This document shows, in pieces, positions 21,684 through 30,465 of a DNA stretch of 64,000 bases. The notes beneath the pieces are model-generated. The model worked only from the letters and a program-made list of their open reading frames with translations, had not been told where the DNA came from and ran no database searches. The position numbers and the translations under genes are program-made. The stretch is from Salirhabdus euzebyi (GTDB lineage Bacteria > Bacillota > Bacilli > Bacillales > Alkalibacillaceae). Within the stretch, counting starts at the first letter, position 1; every line of letters begins with the position of its first letter. Where the stretch lies: positions 186,001 to 250,000 of the forward strand of contig NZ_JACHGH010000005.1 in the NCBI RefSeq assembly GCF_014207435.1, read 5' to 3'.

Positions 21684-22520
21684 TTAAGCTTGTTTTGTTG
21701 TTACACCAGCATCAACTGAAGGTACTTTTGATTTTTTCAACTCTGAGCTAGCTGCTGCTACTAGAATCAATGCTACAACTACAGTTACACCCCAGAATGC
21801 TGGAGAGAAATTGTTTGCAAAAATTGCTTGGTAGAACAATCCACCATAGATACCACCAATTACTGGACCAACTACTGGAATTAGAGCATAACCCCAATCA
21901 GAGCTTCCTTTACCTGCAATAGGTAGTAATGCGTGAGCAATACGAGGACCTAAGTCACGAGCTGGGTTAATTGCATAACCAGTCGTTCCACCTAATGACA
22001 TACCGATTGCTACGATTAGTAAACCTACGATAAACGGATTTAAACCTTCTGTAAATTGGTTTGCACCGATAAACATTAATCCCATAACAAGAACAAATGT
22101 ACCAATGATTTCACTTACTAGGTTAGAAAGTGGGCTACGAACAGCAGGATCAGTTGAGAATACTGCTAGTTTTGCACCTTGATCTTGAGTTTCTCTCCAG
22201 TGCGGTAAGTATTGGAAGTAAACAATAACTGCTCCGATAAAAGCACCTATCATTTGAGCTGTAATATACAAAGGAACCTTATCCCATGGGAATTCTCCTA
22301 CAGAAGCAAAACCTAGCGTTACAGCTGGGTTTAAATGCGCGCCGGAAATACTACCAACCGCGTAAACACCCATTGTTACCGCTAGACCCCATCCAATCGT
22401 AATAACGATCCAGCCGGAGCCTTCTGCTTTAGATTTCTTTAATACTACGCCACCTACTACTCCACCACCAAAGATAATAAGAATCATGGTACCAATAATT
22501 TCAGCTAAAAATTCTGACAT
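21684..22520 (-). CDS. glpF: Glycerol uptake facilitator (aquaglyceroporin)
   Basis: This inner-membrane MIP channel passes glycerol by facilitated diffusion. It has six predicted membrane spans and the two pore motifs HLNPAVTLG and INPARDLGPR. I choose ATG 22520 (MSEFLAEIIGT, 278 residues), with GGGAG 8 bases upstream. The in-frame upstream extension to 22610 lies inside the leader terminator and is not translated. The adjacent ATG at 22523 is a possible alternative. It is first gene of glpFK. Confidence 0.95.
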   Translation of the reverse strand: MSEFLAEIIGTMILIIFGGGVVGGVVLKKSKAEGSGWIVITIGWGLAVTMGVYAVGSISGAHLNPAVTLGFASVGEFPWDKVPLYITAQMIGAFIGAVIVYFQYLPHWRETQDQGAKLAVFSTDPAVRSPLSNLVSEIIGTFVLVMGLMFIGANQFTEGLNPFIVGLLIVAIGMSLGGTTGYAINPARDLGPRIAHALLPIAGKGSSDWGYALIPVVGPVIGGIYGGLFYQAIFANNFSPAFWGVTVVVALILVAAASSELKKSKVPSVDAGVTTKQA

Positions 22521-22598
22521 CATAAACACTCCCTCGTATAAGTTTATGAAACTAAAATTTCCAAGCTGAGAATGCGGATCCAATTGATAGAGAGCATA

Positions 22599-22680
22599 GA
22601 AAAAACCCACACTTCAAACACAGACTTCCCCTTGGAAGCAACGCTTGTAGTGTGGGTCTCCAAATCTCCATCACATTCTT
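22599..22680 (-). promoter_or_regulatory. glpFK leader terminator with GlpP-type target
   Basis: Stem CCCACACT/AGTGTGGG followed by TTTTTT, preceded by GGAGATTTGGAGAC. It shares the GGAGA-NN-TGGAGA block with the glpD leader. Transcription should stop here unless GlpP with glycerol-3-phosphate binds. Confidence 0.85.
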
Positions 22681-22694
22681 AACTTGTTAATTAC

Positions 22695-22723
22695 AATTTA
22701 AACTATATTGAAAACGCTGTCAA
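22695..22723 (-). promoter_or_regulatory. glpFK promoter with an overlapping cre-like site
   Basis: -35 TTGACA (22723-22718), a 17-bp spacer and -10 TAAATT (22700-22695). TGACAGCGTTTTCA at 22722-22709 matches the cre consensus at all but one defined position, so CcpA repression is likely. Confidence 0.75.
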
Positions 22724-22756
22724 CAACTTTTTTTATTTTCTGATATTTTTATTCTT

Positions 22757-23302
22757 TTACAATTTCCAGAGTTCATTGTTCGATGTTGTAACGGCACTTG
22801 CACCGCCTTTAAAGGCATTATCCACGTCTTCTGGCGTCCGGATTAAACCACCTGCAATGATTGGTAAACCTGTGTTCTCATGTACTTCTTTAATCATTTT
22901 TGGAATAATTCCTGGCAATATTTCAATGTAGTCAGGTTTCACATTTTCGACAATTTTCAAATTATGATTTAATGCATGACTATCAAGTAAAAATAGTCGC
23001 TGTATGGCAATTAAATTGTTTTTCTTCGCTAGCGAAATTACATTTCCCCTTGTAGAAATAATCCCATCCACATTGGTTTCACGAATGAGAAATTCAATCC
23101 CGAACTCGTCCCCTTTTAAGCCTTGAATTAAATCAGCATGAATCAACACTTTCTTATTTTCGCGTTTCGCATATTTGACCATACCGGCAAGTTGTGAGAG
23201 TCTCGTTTCTAAAAAAATAATGTATTCATGCTTACTTGTTAATAGCTTTTCAAAATCACGCAAATTTCGAACAGCAGGTAAAATACCTTGTAAATTACAC
23301 AT
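22757..23302 (-). CDS. glpP: Glycerol uptake operon antiterminator
   Basis: GlpP binds glycerol-3-phosphate and the leader mRNA of glpFK and glpD and prevents termination. The 181-residue product has a TIM-barrel-like GlpP fold, with LPAVRNLRDFEKLL at the N terminus, HADLIQGLKGDEFGIEFL, the IISTRGNVI segment and GGLIRTPEDVDNAFKGGASAVTTS at the C terminus. The start ATG 23302 follows GAGGTG by 8 bases. It lies directly upstream of glpF, as in B. subtilis. Both of its expected RNA targets are visible in this window. Confidence 0.95.
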   Translation of the reverse strand: MCNLQGILPAVRNLRDFEKLLTSKHEYIIFLETRLSQLAGMVKYAKRENKKVLIHADLIQGLKGDEFGIEFLIRETNVDGIISTRGNVISLAKKNNLIAIQRLFLLDSHALNHNLKIVENVKPDYIEILPGIIPKMIKEVHENTGLPIIAGGLIRTPEDVDNAFKGGASAVTTSNNELWKL

Positions 23303-23385
23303 TCCCTATCACCTCATCTTTATAAAAATTTGTGTTAAACTTGGCTTTATTTATAAAAAGAAACAGCAGGTGGACGCCTGCTGCC

Positions 23386-23916
23386 TTATATTTCATTCAA
23401 GAAGTCATCTTCACTCATCCGCTTTTCCATTTCTTCTTTTGTATAAATAATCCGCATCGGATTCCCACCAACAAAACATCCTGCCGGAACATCCTTATGA
23501 ACTAACGTTCCAGCTGACACAATTGCCCTATCTCCAATAGAAACACCGGGAAGAATAGTGGAGTTGGCGCCTATCATTACTTCATTGCCGATTTGGACTT
23601 CTCCAATACGATATTCTTTAATTAAATATTCGTGGGCCAATATAGTTGTATTATAACCAATAACTGTATTTTTCCCCACGGATATTTTTTCTGGAAACAT
23701 GACATCTAACATGACCATCAATGCAAAGGAAGTTTTATCCCCTACATCCATGCGAAGTAGTTTCCGATACATCCAATTTTTAAAGGATAGAAAAGGGGTA
23801 TATCTAGCTGTTTGAATAACGATAAAATTTTTCACCACTTTTAAAAATGGGACGGTTTTATACACGTGCCACAAAGAATTTGCCCCTTTAACACGATAAC
23901 GCTTCGTCCGCCTCAC
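23386..23916 (-). CDS. yvoF: Hexapeptide-repeat acyltransferase (YvoF-like)
   Basis: A left-handed beta-helix acetyltransferase. Hexapeptide repeats are visible at about residues 75-160 (ISVGKNTVIGYNTTILAHEY, GNEVMIGANSTILPGVSIGD, AGTLVHKDVPAGCFVGGNP). The acceptor substrate is unknown; relatives acetylate sugars or antibiotics. The N-terminal 70 residues are basic and partly hydrophobic. It is 4 bp after ppaX and belongs to the hprK-lgt-yvoD-ppaX-yvoF unit found in B. subtilis. Confidence 0.88.
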   Translation of the reverse strand: MRRTKRYRVKGANSLWHVYKTVPFLKVVKNFIVIQTARYTPFLSFKNWMYRKLLRMDVGDKTSFALMVMLDVMFPEKISVGKNTVIGYNTTILAHEYLIKEYRIGEVQIGNEVMIGANSTILPGVSIGDRAIVSAGTLVHKDVPAGCFVGGNPMRIIYTKEEMEKRMSEDDFLNEI

Positions 23917-23920
23917 GAGA

Positions 23921-24559
23921 TCACTTCCCTACAATCTTCCACAAATCTGATATATGCTCTAGCATGTAGTCTGGATTTAATTTTTCTAAAGCTTCTCTTC
24001 CTTTGATTGTCCAAGCGACTCCTGCTGTTTTTACTCCTGCATTTTTCCCAGCTAAAATGTCATGGCTATTGTCTCCAACCATTAATGTTTCACTTGCTTT
24101 TCCGTTGAAAGCTTCTAGTGCTCTAATGATTGGCTCTGGATGAGGTTTTGCATGGGTTACATGATCTAACCCAATAATAACATCAAAATAGTCGGCTAAA
24201 TTCGTTACAGCTAAACCTCTTTTTGCTGTTTCACTTATTTTCGTCGTAACAATAGCTATCTGATAGCCTTCTTCTTTTAATTGTTTCATTGTTTCAAAAA
24301 CACCATCATAAGCCTTCACAAAAGAATCATGGTGATGTAAATTATGCTCTCGATAAACACCAATCATTTCCTCCACTTTATCAGGCAAAACCTTTTCAAA
24401 GCTATCCTTCAAAGGTGGCCCAATAAATTCAAGAATTTCTTCTCGACTGTATTTATCAGGAAAATATTGATTTAACGTATGCGTAAAAGAGGCGATTATT
24501 AATTCATTTGTATCAATTAATGTTCCGTCAAGATCAAAGAGAATCGTACGTATGCTCAT
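23921..24559 (-). CDS. ppaX: Pyrophosphatase PpaX
   Basis: PpaX is a HAD-family phosphatase that hydrolyses the pyrophosphate released when HprK dephosphorylates HPr-Ser46-P. It has HAD motif I DLDGTLIDTNE at about residues 9-19, motif II TTKIS and motif III KPHPEPII then MVGDNSHDI. I choose ATG 24559 (MSIRTILFDLDGT, 212 residues), preceded by GAGAGGAAC, and not the ATG at 24613. It overlaps the end of yvoD by 26 nt. Confidence 0.93.
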   Translation of the reverse strand: MSIRTILFDLDGTLIDTNELIIASFTHTLNQYFPDKYSREEILEFIGPPLKDSFEKVLPDKVEEMIGVYREHNLHHHDSFVKAYDGVFETMKQLKEEGYQIAIVTTKISETAKRGLAVTNLADYFDVIIGLDHVTHAKPHPEPIIRALEAFNGKASETLMVGDNSHDILAGKNAGVKTAGVAWTIKGREALEKLNPDYMLEHISDLWKIVGK

Positions 24560-25499
24560 GTTTTGCTCGTTCCTCTCTTTTGGATTTGGATTTTTCCATT
24601 CGACTCCAAACAAATGCTATGGTAGCCGTTAATACAATTGCTGTCGTTAATCGAATAACAAGCAACGGCCAGAGTGGTATCCCTAACGGCGCAAATACTA
24701 ATGTATCTTCTACAACCGCATGACAGGAGACGAGGAAGATTAACACCAAGGTCATATCTTTTTTTGAAATACCATCTTCTTTAACCGCTTGAATCATTAA
24801 CCCTGCTCCATAGGCTAAACCAATTGTTAATCCTGTAACTAGTGTCATAGATGTATTTTTATCTACGCCTAACACTTTCGTAAATGGGGCTAACCATCTA
24901 GAAAATACTTGAAAGTAGCCTTTTTCTCGAAGCCATTGCATGACGATCATTAGCGGAATAACGATTAAACCAAGCTGCAAAATCGCGATAGCAGCAGTTT
25001 TCATACCTAAAAAGGTAATGGCCCACCAAGTTTCAGGTGCTTCCTGTGCAGCAATTAGACCATATTGAGCCATTTCCTGGCCGCCATCCCAGAAAAGGTT
25101 GATCATAACGGCTGATAGTATCGCAAGACCCATTCGAATCCCTGAAATCAACCAAAAGTTAACGCCTACTTTAGAAGCTAAAGAGGATTCAATAAACAAG
25201 TTATGGGAAAAGGACAACATCATAGCCATAATAAACACTTCTTTAACAGTAAAGTCAAACGTCACAATTGCCCCTATACCAGCATACAAGTTTAAAAAGT
25301 TCCCAAGTACAATCGGAACAGCCGCTTCCCCAGGTAAACCGAGTAAATTCATTAACGGCTCAAGCCAGCCAATAACGATAGGGAAAATGGGAGTATGACT
25401 TAATATCGTAATCACTAACGTAACTGGAAAAATAATTTTCCCTAACGTCCACGTTAACGATAAGCCACTCCACAACCCTCGCTGTAAAATGCCCGACAT
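24534..25499 (-). CDS. yvoD: Nucleoside-recognition (Gate) domain membrane protein YvoD
   Basis: An integral membrane protein of 321 residues with about eight hydrophobic segments and two Gate-type domains, seen in VIGWLEPLMNLLGLPGEAAVPIVLGNFLN and in the similar half WLAPFTKVLGVDKNTSMTLVTGLTIG. The family (related to SpmA/SpmB and FeoB gate domains) has an unclear substrate. It keeps its B. subtilis position between lgt and ppaX. A cytosolic basic tail of about 20 residues ends the protein. Confidence 0.88.
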   Translation of the reverse strand: MSGILQRGLWSGLSLTWTLGKIIFPVTLVITILSHTPIFPIVIGWLEPLMNLLGLPGEAAVPIVLGNFLNLYAGIGAIVTFDFTVKEVFIMAMMLSFSHNLFIESSLASKVGVNFWLISGIRMGLAILSAVMINLFWDGGQEMAQYGLIAAQEAPETWWAITFLGMKTAAIAILQLGLIVIPLMIVMQWLREKGYFQVFSRWLAPFTKVLGVDKNTSMTLVTGLTIGLAYGAGLMIQAVKEDGISKKDMTLVLIFLVSCHAVVEDTLVFAPLGIPLWPLLVIRLTTAIVLTATIAFVWSRMEKSKSKREERAKHEHTYDSL

Positions 25500-25527
25500 C
25501 GTGTATTCCTCCTATCGCCTCATGTTG

Positions 25528-26373
25528 TTATTTTTTCTTTTTATTTACTTTTTTACCGTTGTAATGTTTATCCGCAAGCCCTGTTTTACGTCGATAGAAC
25601 ATTGCTATAACACTTCCTACAATAATCAAGACCGAAATAAGCATGGCAACTCTAATTGTCGTACCAAATAAATATAAACTGTCCGTACGCATTGCTTCAA
25701 TAAAGTATCTTCCAATAGAGTACCAAATTAAATAGCTGAAGAAAATTTCTCCTCTACGTGGGTTCACTTTTCTTAAGTAAAGAAGGATAGCGATACCAAT
25801 AAAGCTCCATACGGATTCATATAGGAACGTCGGATGATGCATGACACCATCTACACACATTTGATTCATAATGAAGTCCGGAACAAATCGCAAGAAATTA
25901 TTATACGCTTCTTCGGACACCGGGCCACCATAAGCTTCTTGGTTCATAAAATTTCCCCAACGACCAATTGCTTGACCTAATAGTAAGCTAGGTGCCGCAA
26001 TATCTGCTAATTGCCAGAATGAAATTTTACGAACTCGTGCATAAATCCATGCTGTTAAAACGGAACCAATAAGCGCACCGTGAATAGCGATGCCGCCTTC
26101 CCAAATGGCAAAAATGCCCCACCAAGGACCATCAGCATAACGATCCCACTCAAAGATGACATAATAAATTCTTGCAAAAATGATTGCTGCAGGAATCGCA
26201 AACACTAGTAAATCAACAAAAATATCTTTTTTAAGTCCTAATCGATCAGACTCTCTTGTTGCTAATAAGAGACCTAAAAAGGCACCTGTAGCAATAATTA
26301 CTCCGTACCAATAAATTGGCCAATTTCCTATTTCGAGAAAGACCCTACTATAGGGCTGCGTCGTACACATCAT
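25528..26373 (-). CDS. lgt: Prolipoprotein diacylglyceryl transferase
   Basis: Lgt transfers diacylglycerol from phosphatidylglycerol to the lipobox Cys of prolipoproteins, the first step of lipoprotein maturation at the membrane. The 281-residue protein has seven hydrophobic segments and the Lgt signature [15 protein letters not shown]. Further matches are [22 protein letters not shown] and the C-terminal [12 protein letters not shown]. The first two codons are both ATG, and either could start. It is 37 bp downstream of hprK. Substrates in this window include the PBP, CccB and the 195-residue lipoprotein. Confidence 0.96.
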   Translation of the reverse strand: MMCTTQPYSRVFLEIGNWPIYWYGVIIATGAFLGLLLATRESDRLGLKKDIFVDLLVFAIPAAIIFARIYYVIFEWDRYADGPWWGIFAIWEGGIAIHGALIGSVLTAWIYARVRKISFWQLADIAAPSLLLGQAIGRWGNFMNQEAYGGPVSEEAYNNFLRFVPDFIMNQMCVDGVMHHPTFLYESVWSFIGIAILLYLRKVNPRRGEIFFSYLIWYSIGRYFIEAMRTDSLYLFGTTIRVAMLISVLIIVGSVIAMFYRRKTGLADKHYNGKKVNKKKK

Positions 26374-26410
26374 AAACTCGTTCCCCCTCTTTATTTATGC
26401 CCTTGAAAAA

Positions 26411-27349
26411 TTATTGATCGAATGGATCTGGATCACTTTCAATCATTTTCGTAAGCTTTTTAGAAAATTCTGCTGCTGTATTAATTCCCATGCGCTTTAA
26501 ACGGAAGTTCATAGCAGCAACTTCAATAATAACAGCTAAGTTTCTTCCTGGGCGTACTGGTATTGTTGCCTTAGGCAAATCCACATCCATAATTTTCATC
26601 AATTCTTCATCTAAACCTAGTCGATCATATTGCTTATCTTTATCCCATAGTTCTAGATTAATAACTAATGAAATACGCTTGTAATTCCGAACGGCTCCTG
26701 CACCGAACAATGTCATGACATCAATAATACCCAATCCTCTTATTTCGAGTAAATGCTCGATTAAAGGTGGTGAATTCCCTATTAATGTGTCGAAGTCCTC
26801 TTGTCGAATTTCCACACTATCATCGGCCACGAGGCGATGTCCCCTTTTCACGAGTTCGAGTGCCGCTTCACTTTTACCGACACCACTTTGCCCAGTAATT
26901 AAGACACCTACCCCATAAATATCTACTAATACACCATGAATAGCGGTAAAAGGAGCAAATTTTGATTCTAAATAATTCGTAATCCGACTCATGACACTTG
27001 TCGTTTTATGAGGTGAACGCATAATCGGTACACCAGCGTTATTTGCAGCATCTATCACTTGCTGTGGAACTTCTAAACCACGTGTGATAATAATTCCAGG
27101 TGTTATGTCTGTACAAAGCTTTTCCATCCGATCCTGCTTCACATCATTCGCCAAATCATAAAAAAAGGATAGCTCTGTTTTCCCTAATAACTGAAGCCTT
27201 TCTTTCGGATAATGTTTAAAGTATCCGGCCATTTCCATTCCAGGCCTTGAAATATCACTTTTTATAATTTCACGATGAATGCCATCTTTCCCTGCAATTA
27301 GTTCCAATTCAAAACGTTCAATTATATCTTTTGTTCGTACTTTTGCCAT
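26411..27349 (-). CDS. hprK: HPr kinase/phosphorylase
   Basis: HprK phosphorylates HPr and Crh on Ser46 when fructose-1,6-bisphosphate is high, and dephosphorylates them when phosphate is high. This is the sensor step of catabolite control. The 312-residue product has Walker A GQSGVGKS near residue 155 and the family signature [20 protein letters not shown]. The start ATG 27349 follows AGGAGG. It is first gene of the hprK-lgt-yvoD-ppaX-yvoF unit; Crh and PpaX are in the same window. Confidence 0.97.
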   Translation of the reverse strand: MAKVRTKDIIERFELELIAGKDGIHREIIKSDISRPGMEMAGYFKHYPKERLQLLGKTELSFFYDLANDVKQDRMEKLCTDITPGIIITRGLEVPQQVIDAANNAGVPIMRSPHKTTSVMSRITNYLESKFAPFTAIHGVLVDIYGVGVLITGQSGVGKSEAALELVKRGHRLVADDSVEIRQEDFDTLIGNSPPLIEHLLEIRGLGIIDVMTLFGAGAVRNYKRISLVINLELWDKDKQYDRLGLDEELMKIMDVDLPKATIPVRPGRNLAVIIEVAAMNFRLKRMGINTAAEFSKKLTKMIESDPDPFDQ

Positions 27350-27552
27350 ATGTATAAGGACCTCCTAATCATTGGAAACTTGAATCATGGACATTCTATT
27401 TTCTTATCAATTCTTAGTTCGCACTTTCTAAAACATAACTGTTCCCTATTTTAGCACGTTTTAGAATTAATTTTACACTTTTACACTCCCAATTTGTATA
27501 GCTTGTCCTTTTTCTTGATTCCTTAAGCTCCATATCACTAGTGTAACCATAT

Positions 27553-27595
27553 AGAAAAAGGATTCTCCACATATGATGACGTGTAGAGAATCCTT
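27553..27595 (-). terminator. Terminator of yvlB-yvlD
   Basis: AAGGATTCTC/GAGAATCCTT stem with a TTTTTCT tail on the minus strand. Confidence 0.85.
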
Positions 27596-27619
27596 ATAGG
27601 TAAGACATATTTCTACTTA

Positions 27620-27982
27620 TTATTTGTCTCGGAATGTATCAACGACTAACTTTTGAAGTAGCAAGTTTAAAATAGATAAAATAACAGCTGCAAGAATTGC
27701 TGTTACAAATCCATCAATGACAAAAGCTTCTCCTATAATTGACTGCGTAATCATTAATGTTACTGCGTTGATAATGAATAAAAAGAGTCCGAGAGTAAGA
27801 AGCGTTATCGGTAATGTGAAAATAATCAAAATAGGTTTTACAATGACATTTAATATCGATAAGACAAAACTAGCTAACAAAGCTGTAACGAAATCCTCCA
27901 CAAAAAAACTATCAATTAGCTCGGCTACAGCAATGATCGCTACTGCATTCACAACGATAGAAATTAACCAATTTTTTAGCAT
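27620..27982 (-). CDS. yvlD: Small membrane protein, YvlD/phage holin superfamily IV-like
   Basis: A 120-residue integral membrane protein with four hydrophobic segments (starting WLISIVVNAVAIIAVAELI). It is of the family called phage holin 4 or mycobacterial 4TM, but is chromosomal and widespread in Firmicutes. The function is unknown. In B. subtilis the yvl operon responds to cell-envelope stress. It is paired with yvlB, 30 bp apart. Confidence 0.87.
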   Translation of the reverse strand: MLKNWLISIVVNAVAIIAVAELIDSFFVEDFVTALLASFVLSILNVIVKPILIIFTLPITLLTLGLFLFIINAVTLMITQSIIGEAFVIDGFVTAILAAVILSILNLLLQKLVVDTFRDK

Positions 27983-28012
27983 TACTATTCCTCCTTCTCC
28001 TATTCCTATTAT

Positions 28013-29071
28013 TTACGAGATAGGTTTTACTTTTATACTACCAGTTTTTGTTTCTGCTTCAATAAAAAGTGTAGCATTCGCTTCTTTTTTCGTTTGAAAA
28101 TGAAGCTGTTTTTTTAATACTTCACTATCAGAACGTATAATATAGTGCTCTGGCAAATCACAGTGAATGCTACCTATTGTCGTTTTGAGCTCTCCATCAA
28201 TTGCTCGATGAGGAGGTAAGTTCAAGTCAATAGACCCTGTAGTAGTTTTAAAGAATCCTGTATGTCCTAATTCACCAAACCATTTACAATGGATACTCCC
28301 GTTTACCAGCTGTGCATCTAGTTTACCAAATTCTCCTTCTACTTGAATTGATCCTGTTAATGCCTCTACTTCACTATTCTTTACATTAACATCTACTAGA
28401 CGAATATCGCTGTTAACAGCTTTTACTTCCCATTCATCTCCCTTCATTTTTTGAAGTTCGATGTCACCATTAGATGTTTTACAATTCAACGTATTTACGT
28501 AAAATCCTTTTAGGGAAATAGGACCATTGAAAAGACGGACCTTCCCTTCCTCATATGCTCTTCTCGGAACATAAAGGATCAAATCCGCTTTCATCTTTTT
28601 CGATTCTAGTTTTATTTTCAGATCTTTATTATCTAAATGCACTTCAAGCTGCTCCAACAACAGCTTTTTTGCTTGCTCAGCATCATTTACTTTATATACC
28701 TTTGCCTTACACTCTATACGGACATCCTCTTCATCCCATGCACGAACATCCACACTACCATTTTCTATTTCAAGTTGTAGCTGATTAAAAGTAGTAGCTT
28801 GGTAGAAAAACACATGAGAAACATCAATGGAAGGACCAAAGTTAAAGTCTAAATCTGCATTTTTAATTTTTTTCACCGTATTATTTAAAAAATCAAACAC
28901 TTTCTTTTTCGTTGATTGCTTTTGTGGCTCCTCTTTTTCGAACTCTTCCCATTCTACATGTTCAGATAAAAAATTGGATTCCTCAACCTGCTCAAGCATT
29001 TTTTCTGCCTCTTCAACTGAAATGGCTCCACTTTCAAGCATTTTTAAAATACGCTTTCTCTCTTCACTCAT
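28013..29071 (-). CDS. yvlB: YvlB-like DUF4097 beta-helix protein
   Basis: A 352-residue protein with an N-terminal helical YvlB_N/SHOCT-like segment (KRILKMLESGAISVEEAEKM) and a long repetitive beta region. DUF4097-type units such as NSDIRLVDVNVKNSEVEALT, TGSIQVEGEFGKLDAQLVNG and TGSIDLNLP suggest a beta-helix. No catalytic motif is visible. In related bacteria the family belongs to envelope-stress operons. It is first in the yvlB-yvlD unit; the yvlC (PspC) and yvlA genes of B. subtilis are missing here. Confidence 0.87.
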   Translation of the reverse strand: MSEERKRILKMLESGAISVEEAEKMLEQVEESNFLSEHVEWEEFEKEEPQKQSTKKKVFDFLNNTVKKIKNADLDFNFGPSIDVSHVFFYQATTFNQLQLEIENGSVDVRAWDEEDVRIECKAKVYKVNDAEQAKKLLLEQLEVHLDNKDLKIKLESKKMKADLILYVPRRAYEEGKVRLFNGPISLKGFYVNTLNCKTSNGDIELQKMKGDEWEVKAVNSDIRLVDVNVKNSEVEALTGSIQVEGEFGKLDAQLVNGSIHCKWFGELGHTGFFKTTTGSIDLNLPPHRAIDGELKTTIGSIHCDLPEHYIIRSDSEVLKKQLHFQTKKEANATLFIEAETKTGSIKVKPIS

Positions 29072-29312
29072 TCCTGTTCCCCCTTGTCATTTCCTTCTTT
29101 TATATACGTTAAAAACTTACTAATCGTTTCACAATCATTGTCTCTTCCTTACACTAATAACCCTTTTTTACCGTCATAAAACTTTTAGTAAAATTCTCCC
29201 CATAAATGAACACAACTCTTTATATATGGTGAATTAACTATTATTATGTATTCTTTTTTAACTGAATCTTCTCCTTTAAATATAGAGGAAACCCTCTAAA
29301 ATAAATGTTAAT

Positions 29313-29347
29313 AAAAAAACGAACTTGGAGCCCCAAGTTCGTTTTTC
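29313..29347 (-). terminator. Terminator of yojF-bshB2
   Basis: AAACGAACTTGG/CCAAGTTCGTTT stem with T-runs on both sides, at the bshB2 stop. Confidence 0.9.
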
Positions 29348-29349
29348 TT

Positions 29350-30015
29350 TTATTCAAATTTCCAAGTGTAAAATTCTTCGTAATAGAATCTTTCCAATGC
29401 ATCCTTGTTTTTTCCTAAGAACTCTGGACTTTGTTTGAATTTATTTAACATGCCTTCAAATTGAGAACGGTGAGATTCGATTGCTTTCATCTTTGTATCA
29501 AAAACATCTTGAACATCTCGAACGACATCGGGATTACCTAGCTTTTCGTATCTGTCATTCGTTATCGCCTGGGCCCACAAAACGGGTCTGTCTTCGGGAT
29601 TCATTTTTCTAACTGCTTCTATCGCTGCAGCTCCCATTGCATCATGGTCAGGATGGACTGCTTCACCAGGATAGTGGGTAATAACGAGCGATGGTTTTAT
29701 TTGTTCTAAATATGTTTTAATATGTTCGGCAATTTCATCACGTGATTCAAATTCTATCGTTTTATCCCGATAACCAAGCATTTCTACTTGAACGTCTAAC
29801 ACCGAACAGGCATCTAACAATTCCTGTTTACGAATTTCAGGTAGTGTTTCACGATTGGCAAAAAAAGGACTACCCATATTACGTCCCATTTCCCCTAGGG
29901 TTCCACATAAGTAGGTGACCGGGATACCTTCTTTACGAAACTGCGTAATTGTTCCAGAACATCCAAACGACTCATCATCAGGATGAGGATAGATGACAAC
30001 TACATGCTTTTGCAT
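29350..30015 (-). CDS. bshB2: Bacillithiol biosynthesis deacetylase BshB2
   Basis: This zinc-dependent LmbE/PIG-L deacetylase removes acetyl from N-acetylglucosaminyl-malate in bacillithiol synthesis. The AHPDDE-type motif is HPDDESFG at about residues 11-18, and the second metal motif HPDHDAMG is near residue 118. I choose ATG 30015 (221 residues), because AGGAG lies 7 bases upstream; the ATG at 30021 is too close to it. It is 21 bp after yojF, and the pair is conserved in Bacillaceae. Confidence 0.93.
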   Translation of the reverse strand: MQKHVVVIYPHPDDESFGCSGTITQFRKEGIPVTYLCGTLGEMGRNMGSPFFANRETLPEIRKQELLDACSVLDVQVEMLGYRDKTIEFESRDEIAEHIKTYLEQIKPSLVITHYPGEAVHPDHDAMGAAAIEAVRKMNPEDRPVLWAQAITNDRYEKLGNPDVVRDVQDVFDTKMKAIESHRSQFEGMLNKFKQSPEFLGKNKDALERFYYEEFYTWKFE

Positions 30016-30036
30016 GCTCATTCTCCTCTCTTTTCG

Positions 30037-30390
30037 TTAGTAACGGAACGGCTTGTCACTAATTTGTAGAGCAACCATTAATCTTCCTTGCGCATCATGA
30101 CCGGCCAATAATAACTGTCCTTCATCATTTAGCTCCCAGTCTGATACACCTTCCGCATAAATCCAGCCCATTTCCATTTTCAAACCGATACGGTAAGTGC
30201 TCTCTGCACCAACAATCTTCGCTCTTGAAAAGGAAACTTTAGCATTTCGGATAAACGCTCCTACGTTATATGCGTTTTTATCAAAGTGCTTTGCATACGC
30301 ACCGTTAGTCGTTTCCAAATGTACATAAACCTCTTTATTTGCAAAGCTATCTAAAGCTTGTTGCACTTCTTCCATTTGGATAGCTTTCAT
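30037..30390 (-). CDS. yojF: YojF family protein (DUF1806)
   Basis: A small protein of 117 residues of unknown function that is regularly the upstream neighbour of bshB2 (yojG). Visible features are QQALDSFANKEVYVHLETTN, AFIRNAKVSFSRAKI and the ending VALQISDKPFRY. There is no catalytic motif. ATG 30390 is chosen because AGGAG lies 8 bases upstream; an ATG at 30408 lies before that site. Conserved linkage suggests an accessory role in bacillithiol synthesis, which is inference. Confidence 0.87.
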   Translation of the reverse strand: MKAIQMEEVQQALDSFANKEVYVHLETTNGAYAKHFDKNAYNVGAFIRNAKVSFSRAKIVGAESTYRIGLKMEMGWIYAEGVSDWELNDEGQLLLAGHDAQGRLMVALQISDKPFRY

Positions 30391-30465
30391 CTGCCAATCT
30401 CCTCTCACATAGAGTTACTTTATTTTACCTTACCGAATCGGCTTTATATCGTCAACGAAGTAGAC

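Noticed and set aside
22523-22610. N-terminal extension of GlpF by 30 residues
   Set aside because: This stretch overlaps the leader terminator hairpin, and the GGGAG site supports the start at 22520.
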